This document shows positions 48,142 to 58,371 of a stretch of DNA of 64,000 bases, in pieces. Position 1 is the stretch's first letter; every line of letters begins with the position of its first letter. Source of the DNA: Aliidiomarina maris. GTDB lineage: Bacteria > Pseudomonadota > Gammaproteobacteria > Enterobacterales > Alteromonadaceae. A model generated the notes under the pieces. It did no database searches, had not been told where the DNA came from, and saw nothing but the letters and a program-made list of their open reading frames with translations. The DNA is taken from NCBI RefSeq assembly GCF_003987335.1, contig NZ_PIPK01000003.1, forward strand, positions 124,001 to 188,000. Reading direction: 5' to 3'. Both the position numbers and the translations under genes were made by a program.

Positions 48142-50310
48142 CTACTCCTCGTCGTTACGTTCTGGCGGCTCGGCCTGAATCTCGTCACGATCTAAATAGT
48201 GCTCAAAGCCTGGTGGTAGCATTTTATGCTCAGCCCACTCTGGTAATACCGGAATCCGTGAATTCTGGCGCAGCGACAAACCACGTTCACGCTGTTCTAA
48301 CTGCTGTGCACGAATATAGCTGTACTTGCGGCTGCTAAGCTCGTCCATACGAATGTCGTCACGGATAATCGTCGGGCGAATAAATACCATCAGGTTACGC
48401 TTGCGCGTGGTCACACTGGTGGACTTAAACAAATGCCCTAAAATCGGGATATCCCCGAGAATTGGTACTTTTGACAAGCTTTCTTGCACGTCTTCGTCAA
48501 TTAAGCCGCCTAATACAATGGTTTCACCGTCACGCGCCAACACTGTGGTGCTCAGTTCACGTTTGTTGATGGTGATATCAACACTGGTGGCACCGGCTAA
48601 GCTTGATACTTCTTGTTCGATGACCATTTGCACCGAATCACCTTCGTTAATTTGCGGCGTGACCCGTAAGCGAATACCAATTTCGCGACGTTCAACGGTT
48701 TGGAATGGGTTTTCGTTGTTTGAACCCGCCGTTGAACCAGTCAAAGTCGGAACATCCTGACCCACCAGGAAGTTGGCTTCCTGGTTGTCCAACGTGGTAA
48801 TGCTTGGCGCCGACAAGATATTCGAGTTGGTATTGGTAGACACCGCCTGCAAAATAGCGCCCCAACCGTCCTGCACGGTGCCTAAAATCAGGCCGTTGGC
48901 TTGGCTGAGTAACTGCGCCGCTAAACTGTAATCACCGCGACGCTCTGGCTCGCTGGTAACAATGGTCTGGCCCGTATTCGGGTCGGTACGCTCAAAGGTT
49001 GAGCCCGGTTGGCTACGTGCAGCTTCGGCGGCAATACCAATTTGCCCTAACGGTACTAAGTTACCATTGTTATGCTGCATTAAACCGAAGTCTTCACTTA
49101 GCCACTGAATACCAAAGTTAAGACCGTCACCTTCAAATACTTCAACAATAATGGCTTCAACCAAGACTTGAGCACGGCGAATATCGAGTTGGCGAACTAC
49201 GTCTTCAATCGCGCGGATCATCGACGGCTGAGCAGTTACCACCAGCGCATTGGTGCTTTCATGGGCTTGAATACTGACCTGATTACCCATACGCGGGCGT
49301 TGTGATGACGCTGCGGTGCGCTGTTGCTGGCTGCTGCCGCTAGCACCCTGTGGCGACGCTTGACGCTCTTCTTCTGCCAACATGGTGTCGGTCATACCGC
49401 GCAATACTTCGACCATTTCATCCGCTTTGGCGTAACGCAAATAAAACACCCGGGTGTTGCCGGTGGTTTCAAGTTCAGAGTCAAGTTCACGGATCAAACG
49501 TACAACGCGTTCGCGCACTCTTGGCTCGCCGCTAATCAGTACACTGTTAGTGCGCTCATCAGCGACAATCCGCGGCACTAACAATTCAGGCGTGTTACCG
49601 GCACTTTGGGGAATAAATATCGCGCTGGCGATACGCACCATTTCCGCCGCCGACGCATGGCGCAGTTCAATGCGCTCAACGTCCTGGTTACCGGCGCGGT
49701 CGACCCGCTCAATCACTTCGACTAAACGGTTCACAACCGCAGCTCGACCCGTGATCATAATCACGTTAGACGGATCGTAACTGACTACGTTACCGCCACC
49801 TGACTGGTCATTCAAACCCCGTAACAAAGGCGCAAGTTCACGCACCGATACGTTCTGCACCGCCACTACGCGGGTGATCATCGTAGCACCGGTTTGGCTG
49901 GCGTCATCCACCACGGGTAATGCCGTGTTACGCGCATCACGGTCACGAATCACGCGCAAGGTGCCGTTGTCGGACTCAACCACTGCATAGCCATAAACTT
50001 CCAGCACATCGAGGAAGAATTGGTAATATTGCTGACGGTTCAGCACATCATAGCTGCGCACATTGATACGCCCGCGTACTTCGGGGTGTACCACGATAGT
50101 CTTTTCTAAATTACGACTCACCGTTTGAATGAATTCGGTGATTTCCGTGTTATTAAAAGACGCTGAAAACTCGCCTGCATCGCTACTTTGAGCGGCCTGA
50201 GTTTGCTGGGCACTTTGCAAAGCAACGGCGACTGGCGTCATCGCCATGCCGGCCATTAACAGCGCGCTTCCGATCGTTGTTGTTATAAGTTTTGATGCTG
50301 ACATACGCAT
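48142..50310 (-). CDS. gspD: Type II secretion outer-membrane secretin GspD
   Basis: 722 residues. A signal peptide is followed by the N0 domain (FSASFNNTEITEFIQTVSRN) and N1-N3 repeats (VSYDPSNVIMITGRAAVVNR, NSVLISGEPRVRERVVRLIR, with a Gln/Ser-rich loop near 320-350). The secretin core follows: RRAQVLVEAIIVEVFEGDGL, VQDGWGAILQAVSTNTNSNI, and VPILGDIPILGHLF. It forms the outer-membrane exit channel. No pilotin gene is in the window. It follows gspC by 17 nt. Confidence 0.97.
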   Translation of the reverse strand: MRMSASKLITTTIGSALLMAGMAMTPVAVALQSAQQTQAAQSSDAGEFSASFNNTEITEFIQTVSRNLEKTIVVHPEVRGRINVRSYDVLNRQQYYQFFLDVLEVYGYAVVESDNGTLRVIRDRDARNTALPVVDDASQTGATMITRVVAVQNVSVRELAPLLRGLNDQSGGGNVVSYDPSNVIMITGRAAVVNRLVEVIERVDRAGNQDVERIELRHASAAEMVRIASAIFIPQSAGNTPELLVPRIVADERTNSVLISGEPRVRERVVRLIRELDSELETTGNTRVFYLRYAKADEMVEVLRGMTDTMLAEEERQASPQGASGSSQQQRTAASSQRPRMGNQVSIQAHESTNALVVTAQPSMIRAIEDVVRQLDIRRAQVLVEAIIVEVFEGDGLNFGIQWLSEDFGLMQHNNGNLVPLGQIGIAAEAARSQPGSTFERTDPNTGQTIVTSEPERRGDYSLAAQLLSQANGLILGTVQDGWGAILQAVSTNTNSNILSAPSITTLDNQEANFLVGQDVPTLTGSTAGSNNENPFQTVERREIGIRLRVTPQINEGDSVQMVIEQEVSSLAGATSVDITINKRELSTTVLARDGETIVLGGLIDEDVQESLSKVPILGDIPILGHLFKSTSVTTRKRNLMVFIRPTIIRDDIRMDELSSRKYSYIRAQQLEQRERGLSLRQNSRIPVLPEWAEHKMLPPGFEHYLDRDEIQAEPPERNDEE

Positions 50311-50327
50311 GTAAATACCTGTAAGCG

Positions 50328-51263
50328 CTAAGGAACCTGGAGTTCCAGGTCGATAATTTGATCTCCACGCCGCACTTGCACTATGGCACGCGACGCGTCT
50401 TGTAATTCATTGATAGCCGCGAGGGCTTCGGCGTTGTCGGTCAGGTCGTAGCCGTTAATCGACAAGGCCACGTCACCGGTCTGCAAGCCGAGCGCATTGA
50501 ATAGCGCAACGTTGTCACGCGGCTGCAAGCGATAGCCTGTAATTTGTTGACCGTTGCGTTCGGGGCTAATATTGATAATTTGCAAAATGGCCGATGGGTC
50601 TTCACGCACCGCCGCAACCGCTTGCTGCACTTCGGGGTCGGCGTCAACTTGAACGCGCACAGAGCTACCAGGCAGCGGTGCCACGGCTCGATCATTGCTC
50701 GGCGAACGCGTGCGCCCTGTGGTGCTCGCTTGGTTGCTATTTGGGGCTGAGACCCGCAGCTGAGCTTCGGAGCCATCGCGCCCTTCCATGTAAAGCACTT
50801 CGCGGCGGCCGCCGTTATCGAGTAATACCCGGTCCGGTAAAATTTGTTCGACCGTTGCGCGGCTATTGTTGATTCGTTCACCGATAATGTAAGTTTGCTG
50901 GGTGCCTGATTGTTCGATGATGGCTGCTGAGCGTTCGGGTTGCGCACTAGCGACTAAGCCAACTAAACGTACATTCAACGTGGTTTCTGGCGCATCAATA
51001 CTGGCTTGGGTGGGTTCAGGGGCGCTACGGTCGCCGAAAATATTTAAGTTTTGCAGTGCACTGACATTGGTGCTCACCACTGCTGCACGCGATGCTTGCT
51101 GGGGGGCCACAATTAAGGTGTCAGCTGGGGTCAATACACGCCACGTCAACTGCGCCAACCACCACAAGGCTATCAACACAAGCAATACGCTAAGCACTGT
51201 GGCAATGGTTCGCTGGCGGCCGGGGGTTAGCTGAGCCTGAAATTTGGTCTGAATTAACTGCAC
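50328..51263 (-). CDS. gspC: Type II secretion protein GspC
   Basis: 311 residues from a GTG at 51263, which puts the membrane helix (TIATVLSVLLVLIALWWLAQ) at residues about 18-38 as usual. The frame extends to a TTG at 51329, giving 333 residues, but no ribosome site supports it; even the chosen start has a weak one. The homology region (VRLVGLVASAQPERSAAIIE, YIIGERI) binds GspD, and the C-terminal PDZ domain (GYRLQPRDNVALFNALGLQT, GDVALSINGYDL) may recruit substrate. First gene of gspC-N, divergent from hslR. Confidence 0.92.
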   Translation of the reverse strand: MQLIQTKFQAQLTPGRQRTIATVLSVLLVLIALWWLAQLTWRVLTPADTLIVAPQQASRAAVVSTNVSALQNLNIFGDRSAPEPTQASIDAPETTLNVRLVGLVASAQPERSAAIIEQSGTQQTYIIGERINNSRATVEQILPDRVLLDNGGRREVLYMEGRDGSEAQLRVSAPNSNQASTTGRTRSPSNDRAVAPLPGSSVRVQVDADPEVQQAVAAVREDPSAILQIINISPERNGQQITGYRLQPRDNVALFNALGLQTGDVALSINGYDLTDNAEALAAINELQDASRAIVQVRRGDQIIDLELQVP

Positions 51264-51451
51264 ATTATTATCGCCGTTGGGGTATTTATTATTATTAAAT
51301 ACGGTGCTGAACAAAAAACTTGAATCCAACCGTTGCGGCCATTCTAGCCTGCGAGGTGAAACGATAGCAACAAATAGTCAACAGCACCGTCTCACAAACA
51401 CTATATGTTACAATATAACTACGACAAAGGGTCTGATTCCGTTTCATTACG

Positions 51452-51868
51452 ATGGTTAAAAATGCTATGAGTTCCGACAAAAACACACAAAGTTCCGCAG
51501 TGCGCTTGGATAAATGGCTGTGGGCCGCGCGCTTTTTCAAAACGCGAGGCCTGGCGCGCGAAGCAATTCAGGCAGGTAAAGTCAGTTACAACGGGCAACG
51601 CAGCAAGCCGGCCAAAGCGGTTGAGGTGAATGCCACCTTGGTCATTCCGCGTGGCACTGACCGCATGGAAGTCGTCGTACTTGCGCTGTCAGAACAACGT
51701 AAAGGCGCTCCGGAAGCACAGCTACTCTACCGTGAAACTGAGCAAAGCATGGCCAAACGGGAACAAAATGCTGCAGCACGTAAAGCCAATGCATTGTATA
51801 ATCCCAACCCCCAAGGCCGACCTGACAAAAAGCAGCGTCGGGACCTGATTAAATTCAAGCATCAGTAG
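51452..51868 (+). CDS. hslR: Heat-shock RNA-binding protein HslR (Hsp15)
   Basis: 138 residues. An S4 RNA-binding domain covers about residues 17-80 (VRLDKWLWAARFFKTRGLAR, EAIQAGKVSYNGQRSKPAKA), followed by a basic tail. Hsp15 binds 50S subunits that carry a stranded peptidyl-tRNA and helps recycle them. The start could also be the ATG at 51467; neither has a good ribosome site. It is 8 nt before hslO, the usual pair. Confidence 0.94.
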   Translation: MVKNAMSSDKNTQSSAVRLDKWLWAARFFKTRGLAREAIQAGKVSYNGQRSKPAKAVEVNATLVIPRGTDRMEVVVLALSEQRKGAPEAQLLYRETEQSMAKREQNAAARKANALYNPNPQGRPDKKQRRDLIKFKHQ

Positions 51869-51876
51869 AGGTTTTC

Positions 51877-52743
51877 GTGCAATCAGCTGACAGTTTAATT
51901 CGTTACACATTCGCCAACGTACCAGTGCGCGGTGAACTCGTACAACTTGAACAAAGCTACCAAGGCTTAGTTGAGGGTCATCATTACCCCAAATTAGTGC
52001 GCCACTTATTGGGCGAATTAATGGCTGTTACCAGTTTACTAAGCGCGACGCTGAAGTTTGATGGCCACATTAATTTACAGATCCAAGGTAACGGCAAGCT
52101 CAACTTCGCCACCGTGAACGGCAGTCAGCAGCAACAACTACGCGGGGTTGCGCGGCTTACCAGTGACGTTAATGATAGCGACAGTTTTGCGAGCTTAGTG
52201 GGCGATAAAGCCTATTTAATTATTACCTTGAGCCCTGAGGATAAAGAACGTTATCAAGGTATGGTCGAAGTCAAAGCGACAGACGGTAGCTTGAGCCAAG
52301 TCATTGAGCGCTACTTTACTCAGTCTGAGCAGCTGCGCACACGCGTTTGGCTGCATGCGAATGACCAGCAAGTGGCGGGCATGTTGCTGCAAGCGTTGCC
52401 AGGCGAAGACGACCCTGCCCACGGCTTTGACCACTTAGCGACCTTGACTGAGACTATCACCGCAGATGAATTATTTAATTTAGAAGCGAATGTTGTCCTA
52501 CACCGTTTGTACCACGAAGACGACGTACTGGTATATGATCCGATGGCGGTGGCATTCTTCTGTGGCTGTTCACGGGAACGCAGTATGAATGCGTTATATA
52601 GCGTGCCGGTGGACGAACTGCGGGACATTATTCAAAGCGACGGCGAAATTAAACTGACCTGCGATTACTGCCTGACTGAATACCGCTACGACGAATCTGA
52701 CTTAGGTGCGTTGCAGGGGCATAGCAACGAGCAACTTCAGTAG
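51877..52743 (+). CDS. hslO: Redox-regulated chaperone Hsp33
   Basis: 288 residues from a GTG with GAGGT upstream. The N-terminal substrate domain has VTSLLSATLKFDGHINLQIQ. The C-terminal zinc switch is intact: C229-G-C231, a 30-residue spacer, then C262-D-Y-C265. Oxidation of these cysteines releases zinc and activates the holdase. It follows hslR and ends at a bidirectional terminator. Confidence 0.96.
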   Translation: MQSADSLIRYTFANVPVRGELVQLEQSYQGLVEGHHYPKLVRHLLGELMAVTSLLSATLKFDGHINLQIQGNGKLNFATVNGSQQQQLRGVARLTSDVNDSDSFASLVGDKAYLIITLSPEDKERYQGMVEVKATDGSLSQVIERYFTQSEQLRTRVWLHANDQQVAGMLLQALPGEDDPAHGFDHLATLTETITADELFNLEANVVLHRLYHEDDVLVYDPMAVAFFCGCSRERSMNALYSVPVDELRDIIQSDGEIKLTCDYCLTEYRYDESDLGALQGHSNEQLQ

Positions 52744-52761
52744 CCGCTCGGCTGCGATCAC

Positions 52762-52789
52762 AAAAAAGGCGTGCTAAGCACGCCTTTTT
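52762..52789. terminator. Bidirectional terminator between hslO and the barrel gene
   Basis: AAAAAGGCGTGC-TAA-GCACGCCTTTTT: a 12-bp symmetrical stem with a 3-base loop, between convergent genes. Confidence 0.92.
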
Positions 52790-52806
52790 GCATGTATTGC
52801 CAGGGT

Positions 52807-53376
52807 TTAGAAGTGGTAAGCCACACCCACGCGATAACCGTCTAAGTCGCTATCAACATAACGATAGCCAACATCGATGCTAAATTGTGGTTGTACAAAG
52901 AAGCGCGCTTCAACACCATAACTGGTTTCATTCAATCCAGAACCAGCGAAATTACGCTGCACGTCTGCACCAAGCTCAACCATTTGATGCAGTCGTGAAC
53001 GCACGCCGACATTGGCGTAGCTGAAGTGCCCGCTGTCATTTAGCAGGCCTAAACCCGTTACGCGGTCATAACCAGTACCAACCGAACCCGTAATTGCTGT
53101 AGTTTCATGCACAAAATGCGCGTAACCAAAGCCAACCGTACCAATTAAGTTATTAATGTCATAACGGCTCAGGCGCTGTAAATCGGCTTCCATAAATAAG
53201 TTATTGCCCAACGCGTAATTTGCGTTGATGCTGAAACCATCGAAATCTGTGCCATCTAAGTCATACTCAACGAAATCTGCACTGACAAAATTAAATGAAG
53301 GCTGCTCCGCTGCCATTGCAGATGTGGTTGATAATGCGAAACCTGCTAGTGCTAACGATACTAATGTCTTTTTCAT
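52807..53376 (-). CDS. Small outer-membrane beta-barrel protein
   Basis: 189 residues from the ATG at 53376; the open frame reaches 53451, but the signal peptide begins here (MKKTLVSLALAGFALSTTSA/MAAEQ). The mature part alternates hydrophobic and polar residues in about eight strands (NLFMEADLQRLSRYDINNLI, GTVGFGYAHFV, FSIDVGYRYVDSDLDGYRVG) and ends with VAYHF, the C-terminal Phe of barrels. It resembles OmpA/OmpW-like 8-stranded barrels; the exact family and function are not recognised. An inverted repeat lies about 75 nt upstream. Confidence 0.8.
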   Translation of the reverse strand: MKKTLVSLALAGFALSTTSAMAAEQPSFNFVSADFVEYDLDGTDFDGFSINANYALGNNLFMEADLQRLSRYDINNLIGTVGFGYAHFVHETTAITGSVGTGYDRVTGLGLLNDSGHFSYANVGVRSRLHQMVELGADVQRNFAGSGLNETSYGVEARFFVQPQFSIDVGYRYVDSDLDGYRVGVAYHF

Positions 53377-53451
53377 AGGACTACTCTCTCTATCAGATGT
53401 ATGACATTGACAGCTTACTAGCCGCCAACTGCCAATAGTAATAGTACCCAT

Positions 53452-53472
53452 TATCCCTATTTTAAAGGGATA
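53452..53472. promoter_or_regulatory. Inverted repeat upstream of the barrel gene
   Basis: TATCCCT-N7-AGGGATA, seven-base arms around an AT spacer, 76-96 nt upstream of the barrel ATG. It overlaps a possible -10 element (GATAAT on the minus strand). The 247-bp gap around it otherwise shows only AT-rich sequence and the hairpin behind der. Confidence 0.35.
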
Positions 53473-53583
53473 GCAGGCAAACTAGGCAACTAGACGGTGA
53501 TTTACTAAGCAGTTGTAATAAAAACATCATATACGTTAGTTTAAGTATTCTTAATGTTTTGTTATGGCGGGAAACGAAAGACT

Positions 53584-53620
53584 AACAAGGGTCAACGCTT
53601 TACGACATTGACCCCTTGTT
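53584..53620 (-). terminator. Hairpin behind der
   Basis: On the minus strand an arm beginning AACAAGGGGTCAA pairs with TTGACCCTTGTT (one bulged G). It begins 4 nt behind the der stop codon and is followed only by AGTCTTTC, so it may be a weak terminator or a stabilising hairpin. Confidence 0.5.
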
Positions 53621-53623
53621 GGT

Positions 53624-55069
53624 TTACTTCTTGACGTGACGCAGCATGCGCTTGCGCTTACGTTGTTGTGACAAGGTCAGCTTATTCTTCTTGCCTTCAA
53701 ACGGGTTAGCGCCTTCTCTAAATTCGATTTTGATCGGCGTGCCCATCACTTTTAATGCACGACGAAAATAATTCATCAAGTAGCGCTTATAGCTATTCGG
53801 CAAGGAATCAACCTGATTACCATGGATAACAATCAATGGTGGGTTGTAACCCCCTGCGTGGGCATACTTAAGTTTGACTCGACGCCCACGTACCAAGGGT
53901 GGTTGGTGGTCATCTTGTGCCATTTCCATAATTTGGGTCAGTTGTGCGGTGCCGACACGCTGTGTCGCTGACGCATAGGCTTCTTTCACCGAGCCAAATA
54001 AGTGGCCTACGTTGGTGCCATGCAGTGCAGAAATAAAGTGAGTGCGGGCAAAGTCAGCAAAACCTAAGCGACGATCCAGCTCTTGCTTCACCCAATCTTT
54101 GGCGTCCTGCTCGAGACCGTCCCACTTATTCACTGTAATCACAATCGAACGCCCTGCGTTAAGGGCAAAGCCTAACAAGCTTAAGTCCTGGTCACTGATT
54201 TGATCTCGCGCGTCAATCACTAACATCACCACGTTCGCGTCTTCAATCGCTTGCAGGGTTTTGATCACGGAAAATTTTTCCACCGCGAGATCAATACGCC
54301 CACGCTTACGCACGCCGGCTGTATCGATCAGGGTATACTTCTGGCCGTCACGTTCCATATCGATATAAATACTGTCACGTGTGGTGCCCGGCATGTCGTA
54401 CACGACCACTCGCTCTTCACCCAATAAGCGGTTGGTCAAGGTTGATTTACCGACGTTTGGACGGCCAATGATTGCGATTTTAATTGGCTGATCAGCGTAA
54501 TACTCAGCTTGACGGATCATGCTCGCTTCGTCTTCGTCGTCGACCTCACGTGCTGGAGCAATGACTTCTGGGTAAGACTCGCGCAGTGGCTCAAGGGTGC
54601 GGTTTAATAGCTGATTCACACCGCGGCCATGGGCTGCCGCAATATGGTAAACTTCACCTAAACCCAGCTCATAGAAATCCGCAGCCGCAGCATCGGCGTC
54701 CAGGCCATCGACCTTATTGGCCACTACCCATATGTCCTTTTGCTGGCGTCGTAAATGCTCCGCAATCGACAAATCCGCCGCAGTAATACCGTCACGGGCG
54801 TCGACTAAAAACAATACAATATCGGCCTCGTCGACTGCTTGCAGTGACTGCTTTGCCATGTGCAAATCAATGCCTTGCTCGTCACCTTGAATACCGCCGG
54901 TGTCAATGACAATAAACTGGTAGCCTTCGTAATTGGCCTGACCATATTTACGGTCACGGGTTAACCCGGGAAAGTCCGCAACCAGTGCGTCGCGTGTGCG
55001 GGTTAAACGATTAAATAAAGTGGATTTGCCCACATTGGGGCGTCCCACCAGTGCAACCACCGGAAGCAT
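53624..55069 (-). CDS. der: Ribosome biogenesis GTPase Der (EngA)
   Basis: 481 residues with two G domains in tandem. The first has [14 protein letters not shown] and DTGGIQ; the second has [26 protein letters not shown] and [10 protein letters not shown]-terminal KH-like domain ([20 protein letters not shown]) and a basic tail follow. It is needed for 50S assembly. It is the last gene of the ndk-to-der cluster and lies 151 nt behind bamB, the largest gap in that group. Confidence 0.97.
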   Translation of the reverse strand: MLPVVALVGRPNVGKSTLFNRLTRTRDALVADFPGLTRDRKYGQANYEGYQFIVIDTGGIQGDEQGIDLHMAKQSLQAVDEADIVLFLVDARDGITAADLSIAEHLRRQQKDIWVVANKVDGLDADAAAADFYELGLGEVYHIAAAHGRGVNQLLNRTLEPLRESYPEVIAPAREVDDEDEASMIRQAEYYADQPIKIAIIGRPNVGKSTLTNRLLGEERVVVYDMPGTTRDSIYIDMERDGQKYTLIDTAGVRKRGRIDLAVEKFSVIKTLQAIEDANVVMLVIDARDQISDQDLSLLGFALNAGRSIVITVNKWDGLEQDAKDWVKQELDRRLGFADFARTHFISALHGTNVGHLFGSVKEAYASATQRVGTAQLTQIMEMAQDDHQPPLVRGRRVKLKYAHAGGYNPPLIVIHGNQVDSLPNSYKRYLMNYFRRALKVMGTPIKIEFREGANPFEGKKNKLTLSQQRKRKRMLRHVKK

Positions 55070-55162
55070 TGAATATCCTTAACTATCTTTGTCTATCTAA
55101 ATAATGTGTTGGCATTATACCTGAACACACATGTACTTGAGCACCGCAATGACACAAGCATG

Positions 55163-55199
55163 AAGACCCTGGCCGTTCATTACAACGACACAGGGTCTT
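55163..55199 (-). terminator. Hairpin between bamB and der
   Basis: AAGACCCTG and CAGGGTCTT, nine-base perfect arms with a 19-base loop, lie about 20 nt behind the bamB stop. No T-run follows, so it may limit rather than end transcription into der. Confidence 0.45.
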
Positions 55200-55220
55200 C
55201 GCCAAATTACCAGTCTGAGC

Positions 55221-56411
55221 TTATATACTCAGCGCTATCAAGCGACCTTTGTTGGTCTGGATAATCACTTTATCATCCACCACAAGTGGCGCGACCTGAA
55301 TGCCGTCCTTACGTAATTCATGACGACCGACCAAGCGACCTGACTCACGATCTAACCAGTGCACCACGCCAAAACGGTCAGCGCTAATCAGATAATTGCC
55401 GTGAATCGCCACTTCGGTCAAGCTGCGGCCATACAATGCATTGTTACGCCAGCGTTCGTTGCCGTTGATACGGTCGAGTTCAAGCACGTGGCTACGCGAA
55501 TTGGTCAAATAAATGCGCGATGCAGTCACTTGCGGCGTGCGGTACCCTTGGTAGTCACGACGCCATAACACGTCGCCGCTGCGTAGTTGCAATGCCACTA
55601 ATTCGCCATTAAACGACAGCAAATATAAGGTGTCGCCACGTACCACTGGGGTCGCGTCAATATCCACCATCCGCTGCAAGTCGGTGCTACCTGAAGGCGC
55701 GGTAATCCGCTCGTCCCAGGCAATTTGGCCGCTCTCTAAAATTAATACCGCCGCACGACCATTGTTCGAACCCATGATCACGCCGCCAGAGGCGATGGCT
55801 GGTGATGAAGTGCCGCGCAACGATAACGTAGGTACTTCTTCTTCATGGCGCCAGCGTTCTTCGCCGTTGCTTGCATCCATCGCATATAATAGGCCGTTGC
55901 CTAGATGCGCAATCAAGAAGCCTTCGCCATATGCGGGCGCTGATACGACCTCACCTGGTACGTTCACTTCCCAATTAATATCACCGGTTGCAGCGTCAAG
56001 GGCATACATTTGGCCGTTTTCAGTACCGACATACAACACGCCATTCGCCAGCGTAATACCACCGGATAAGCGCGCAGGTGGGCCTTTGCGGAACACACTG
56101 GTTAAGCTAAATGGCTTGTCTGGGCTCAAGTCCGTTTGCCACATGCGGCGGCCGTTTTCAGCATTCACTGCGGACACACGCCCATGACGGTCGGCTGCGT
56201 AAATGATGCCGTCAGCATAGGTTGGCGATAAGCGACTAAAAAATTCGTCACTGCCATGACCTAAATTAGTGCTCCACTGCACACGTGGTGACACTTGCTC
56301 ATCAATCGGGCCTAATTCAGCGAAATCCGGTTCATCGGTGCTCGAACATGCCGCTAAAAAAGCAACAGCGACTGCGGCGCTAGTCAGCGTGCGCCAAGTT
56401 AAGCTTTTCAT
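55221..56411 (-). CDS. bamB: Outer-membrane assembly lipoprotein BamB
   Basis: 396 residues. The lipoprotein signal ends at FLAAC22. The rest is the eight-bladed PQQ-type propeller, with repeats such as VLYVGTENGQMYALDAATGD, NWEVNVPGEVVSAPAYGEGF and YAMDASNGEERW. BamB works with BamA, C, D and E to insert barrel proteins into the outer membrane. It directly abuts yfgM and precedes der, the conserved order. Confidence 0.96.
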   Translation of the reverse strand: MKSLTWRTLTSAAVAVAFLAACSSTDEPDFAELGPIDEQVSPRVQWSTNLGHGSDEFFSRLSPTYADGIIYAADRHGRVSAVNAENGRRMWQTDLSPDKPFSLTSVFRKGPPARLSGGITLANGVLYVGTENGQMYALDAATGDINWEVNVPGEVVSAPAYGEGFLIAHLGNGLLYAMDASNGEERWRHEEEVPTLSLRGTSSPAIASGGVIMGSNNGRAAVLILESGQIAWDERITAPSGSTDLQRMVDIDATPVVRGDTLYLLSFNGELVALQLRSGDVLWRRDYQGYRTPQVTASRIYLTNSRSHVLELDRINGNERWRNNALYGRSLTEVAIHGNYLISADRFGVVHWLDRESGRLVGRHELRKDGIQVAPLVVDDKVIIQTNKGRLIALSI

Positions 56412-57017
56412 TTATGATTCACCTGCAAGGTTTTCAAATTTCATTTGCAACGCAGGCGATGTTTGCGCCCCGCCCAAATCAACTGCGGTTTGATACGCTT
56501 GGCGTGCTTGTGCTGCATTGCCTTGAGCTAGGTACACGTCGCCACGAACTTCTTCAACTTGCGCTTTGAAGCTTTCTGGCAAACGTTGGTTCAATGCCTG
56601 CAGCGCTTGGTCATGCTGACCTAAAGCTAAATAGACACGCGCCAAGCGAGTGGTTGCAACAGCGCGCAACACTGGCTCATCACTGTCTTGCTGAGCTTGT
56701 TGCAGCAAACTTGCTGCACGCTCTAAATCACCAGCCTGAATAGCTTGCTGTGCAACCTGCAAACGCGCAACCACCACATGACTGCCACCGAGTTCTGCCA
56801 ACATTTGCTCTGCGCCATCGACATCACCGTCTTGTACTTGAGTGGCTAACTGCTGATACACCGCAGTGCGACTTTGCGCGGCTTCAACCTGTGCACCTTG
56901 ATATGCGCGCCAGCCAAATAACGAACCTAAACCAATCACCACACCGGCACCAATCCAAATACCGTACTCACGCAGAAACTGCTTAATCTGTTCGACCTGT
57001 TGATCTTCGTGTTCCAC
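56412..57017 (-). CDS. yfgM: YfgM-family SecYEG-associated TPR protein
   Basis: 201 residues. An N-terminal cytosolic segment (MEHEDQQVEQIKQFLREYG) precedes one membrane helix (IWIGAGVVIGLGSLFGW), then periplasmic tetratricopeptide-like helices (AGDLERAASLLQQAQQDSDE, LARVYLALGQHDQALQALNQ). In E. coli YfgM binds PpiD and the SecYEG translocon. It lies between hisS (16 nt) and bamB (directly adjoining), the conserved order. Confidence 0.93.
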   Translation of the reverse strand: MEHEDQQVEQIKQFLREYGIWIGAGVVIGLGSLFGWRAYQGAQVEAAQSRTAVYQQLATQVQDGDVDGAEQMLAELGGSHVVVARLQVAQQAIQAGDLERAASLLQQAQQDSDEPVLRAVATTRLARVYLALGQHDQALQALNQRLPESFKAQVEEVRGDVYLAQGNAAQARQAYQTAVDLGGAQTSPALQMKFENLAGES

Positions 57018-57033
57018 CAGAAATTCCTCTTAA

Positions 57034-58308
57034 TTATTTAATAAATGTGGTGATGACTTGGTTGAGCTGTTCCCAACTGACGCTTGCTTGTGGCTTGTCG
57101 GCGCGTAAGTATTTAATACTCACCATCTGGTTTGCCACTTCTTCTTCACCTAAAATCACAGCAACCTCAGCACCCGACTTGTCAGCGCGCTTGAGTTGCT
57201 TTTTAAAGTTTCCGCCACCACAGTGTTGCATCACCCGCAAAGTCGGAAAATCGTCTCGCAGGCGTTCGGCAATTTTTGCTGCCGGAAGTTCCGCCGCATC
57301 GCCCATCGCCGAGACATAGATATCAACCGCTTGGGGCAATTCGACGTTATCAAGTTGCTCCAGCATCAGTACTAAGCGTTCAAGTCCCATCGCGAAACCA
57401 ACCGCTGGAGTGCCCTTGCCGCCTAGCTGCTCGACTAAGCCGTCATAACGACCACCGGCACACACCGTGCCTTGGGCGCCTAAGCTATCCGTCACCCATT
57501 CGAACACAGTGCGGTTGTAATAATCTAAACCTCGCACCAAACGCTCATTGTGACGGTATTCAATGCCTGCAGCGTCTAAGCGCGCGCACAAGCCAGTAAA
57601 ATGCTCGCGCGACTCGTCGTCCCAATACTCTGACAGCTTTGGCGCTTGGCTTAACATCTCTGCCATCGCTGGGTTTTTAGAATCCAGGATACGTAACGGG
57701 TTGGATTCTAACCGACGCTGACTGTCTTCGTCTAATACGTCGTAATGGCCACGCAAATACTCGGTCAGTGCAGATTTGTACTCTGCTCGCGCGGCATTTG
57801 ACGCTAACGAGTTCAATTCCAAAGTTAAATGCTCGCTCAGACCCAGTTGGCGCCACAAACGCGCTGTCATCACAATCAGTTCAGCGTCGATATCTGGGCC
57901 TTGTAACCCAAACACTTCAACGCCCACCTGATGAAACTGACGATAGCGACCTTTCTGCGGGCGCTCGTGGCGGAACATCGGTCCCATATACCACAGACGC
58001 TGCTGTTGGTTGTACAGCAAACCGTGTTCGTTGCCTGCACGCACACAGCTGGCCGTGCCCTCTGGTCGCAAGGTTAAGCTGTCACCGTTACGATCCTCAA
58101 AGGTGTACATTTCTTTTTCAACGATATCGGTCACTTCACCAATCGAACGCTTGAACAAGTCAGTTTGCTCGACCACTGGCATGCGAATTTCTTCGTACCC
58201 GTAGCTGGCCACCACTTGGCGAATCACGCCTTCAAGATACTGCCAGCGACGAGAATGCTCTGGCAGAATGTCGTTCATTCCACGAATTGCCTGAATTTGC
58301 TTAGACAC
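57034..58308 (-). CDS. hisS: Histidyl-tRNA synthetase
   Basis: 424 residues, as in E. coli. The class II motifs are visible: motif 1 near the start ([20 protein letters not shown]), motif 2 ([20 protein letters not shown]), and motif 3 (GFAMGLERL). The His-specific strings [15 protein letters not shown] and [16 protein letters not shown] are intact. It charges tRNA-His. It starts 63 nt after ispG. Confidence 0.97.
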   Translation of the reverse strand: MSKQIQAIRGMNDILPEHSRRWQYLEGVIRQVVASYGYEEIRMPVVEQTDLFKRSIGEVTDIVEKEMYTFEDRNGDSLTLRPEGTASCVRAGNEHGLLYNQQQRLWYMGPMFRHERPQKGRYRQFHQVGVEVFGLQGPDIDAELIVMTARLWRQLGLSEHLTLELNSLASNAARAEYKSALTEYLRGHYDVLDEDSQRRLESNPLRILDSKNPAMAEMLSQAPKLSEYWDDESREHFTGLCARLDAAGIEYRHNERLVRGLDYYNRTVFEWVTDSLGAQGTVCAGGRYDGLVEQLGGKGTPAVGFAMGLERLVLMLEQLDNVELPQAVDIYVSAMGDAAELPAAKIAERLRDDFPTLRVMQHCGGGNFKKQLKRADKSGAEVAVILGEEEVANQMVSIKYLRADKPQASVSWEQLNQVITTFIK

Positions 58309-58371
58309 TATGTATTACTTCCTACCACTGGCACAGTGAATGTGAATCACTGGCGCTAAAGTTTAACGTGC

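Noticed and set aside
51264-51329. TTG start for gspC giving 22 extra residues
   Set aside because: The added residues (Asn-rich) are unlike GspC N-termini and would push the membrane anchor too far in; the GTG at 51263 fits better.
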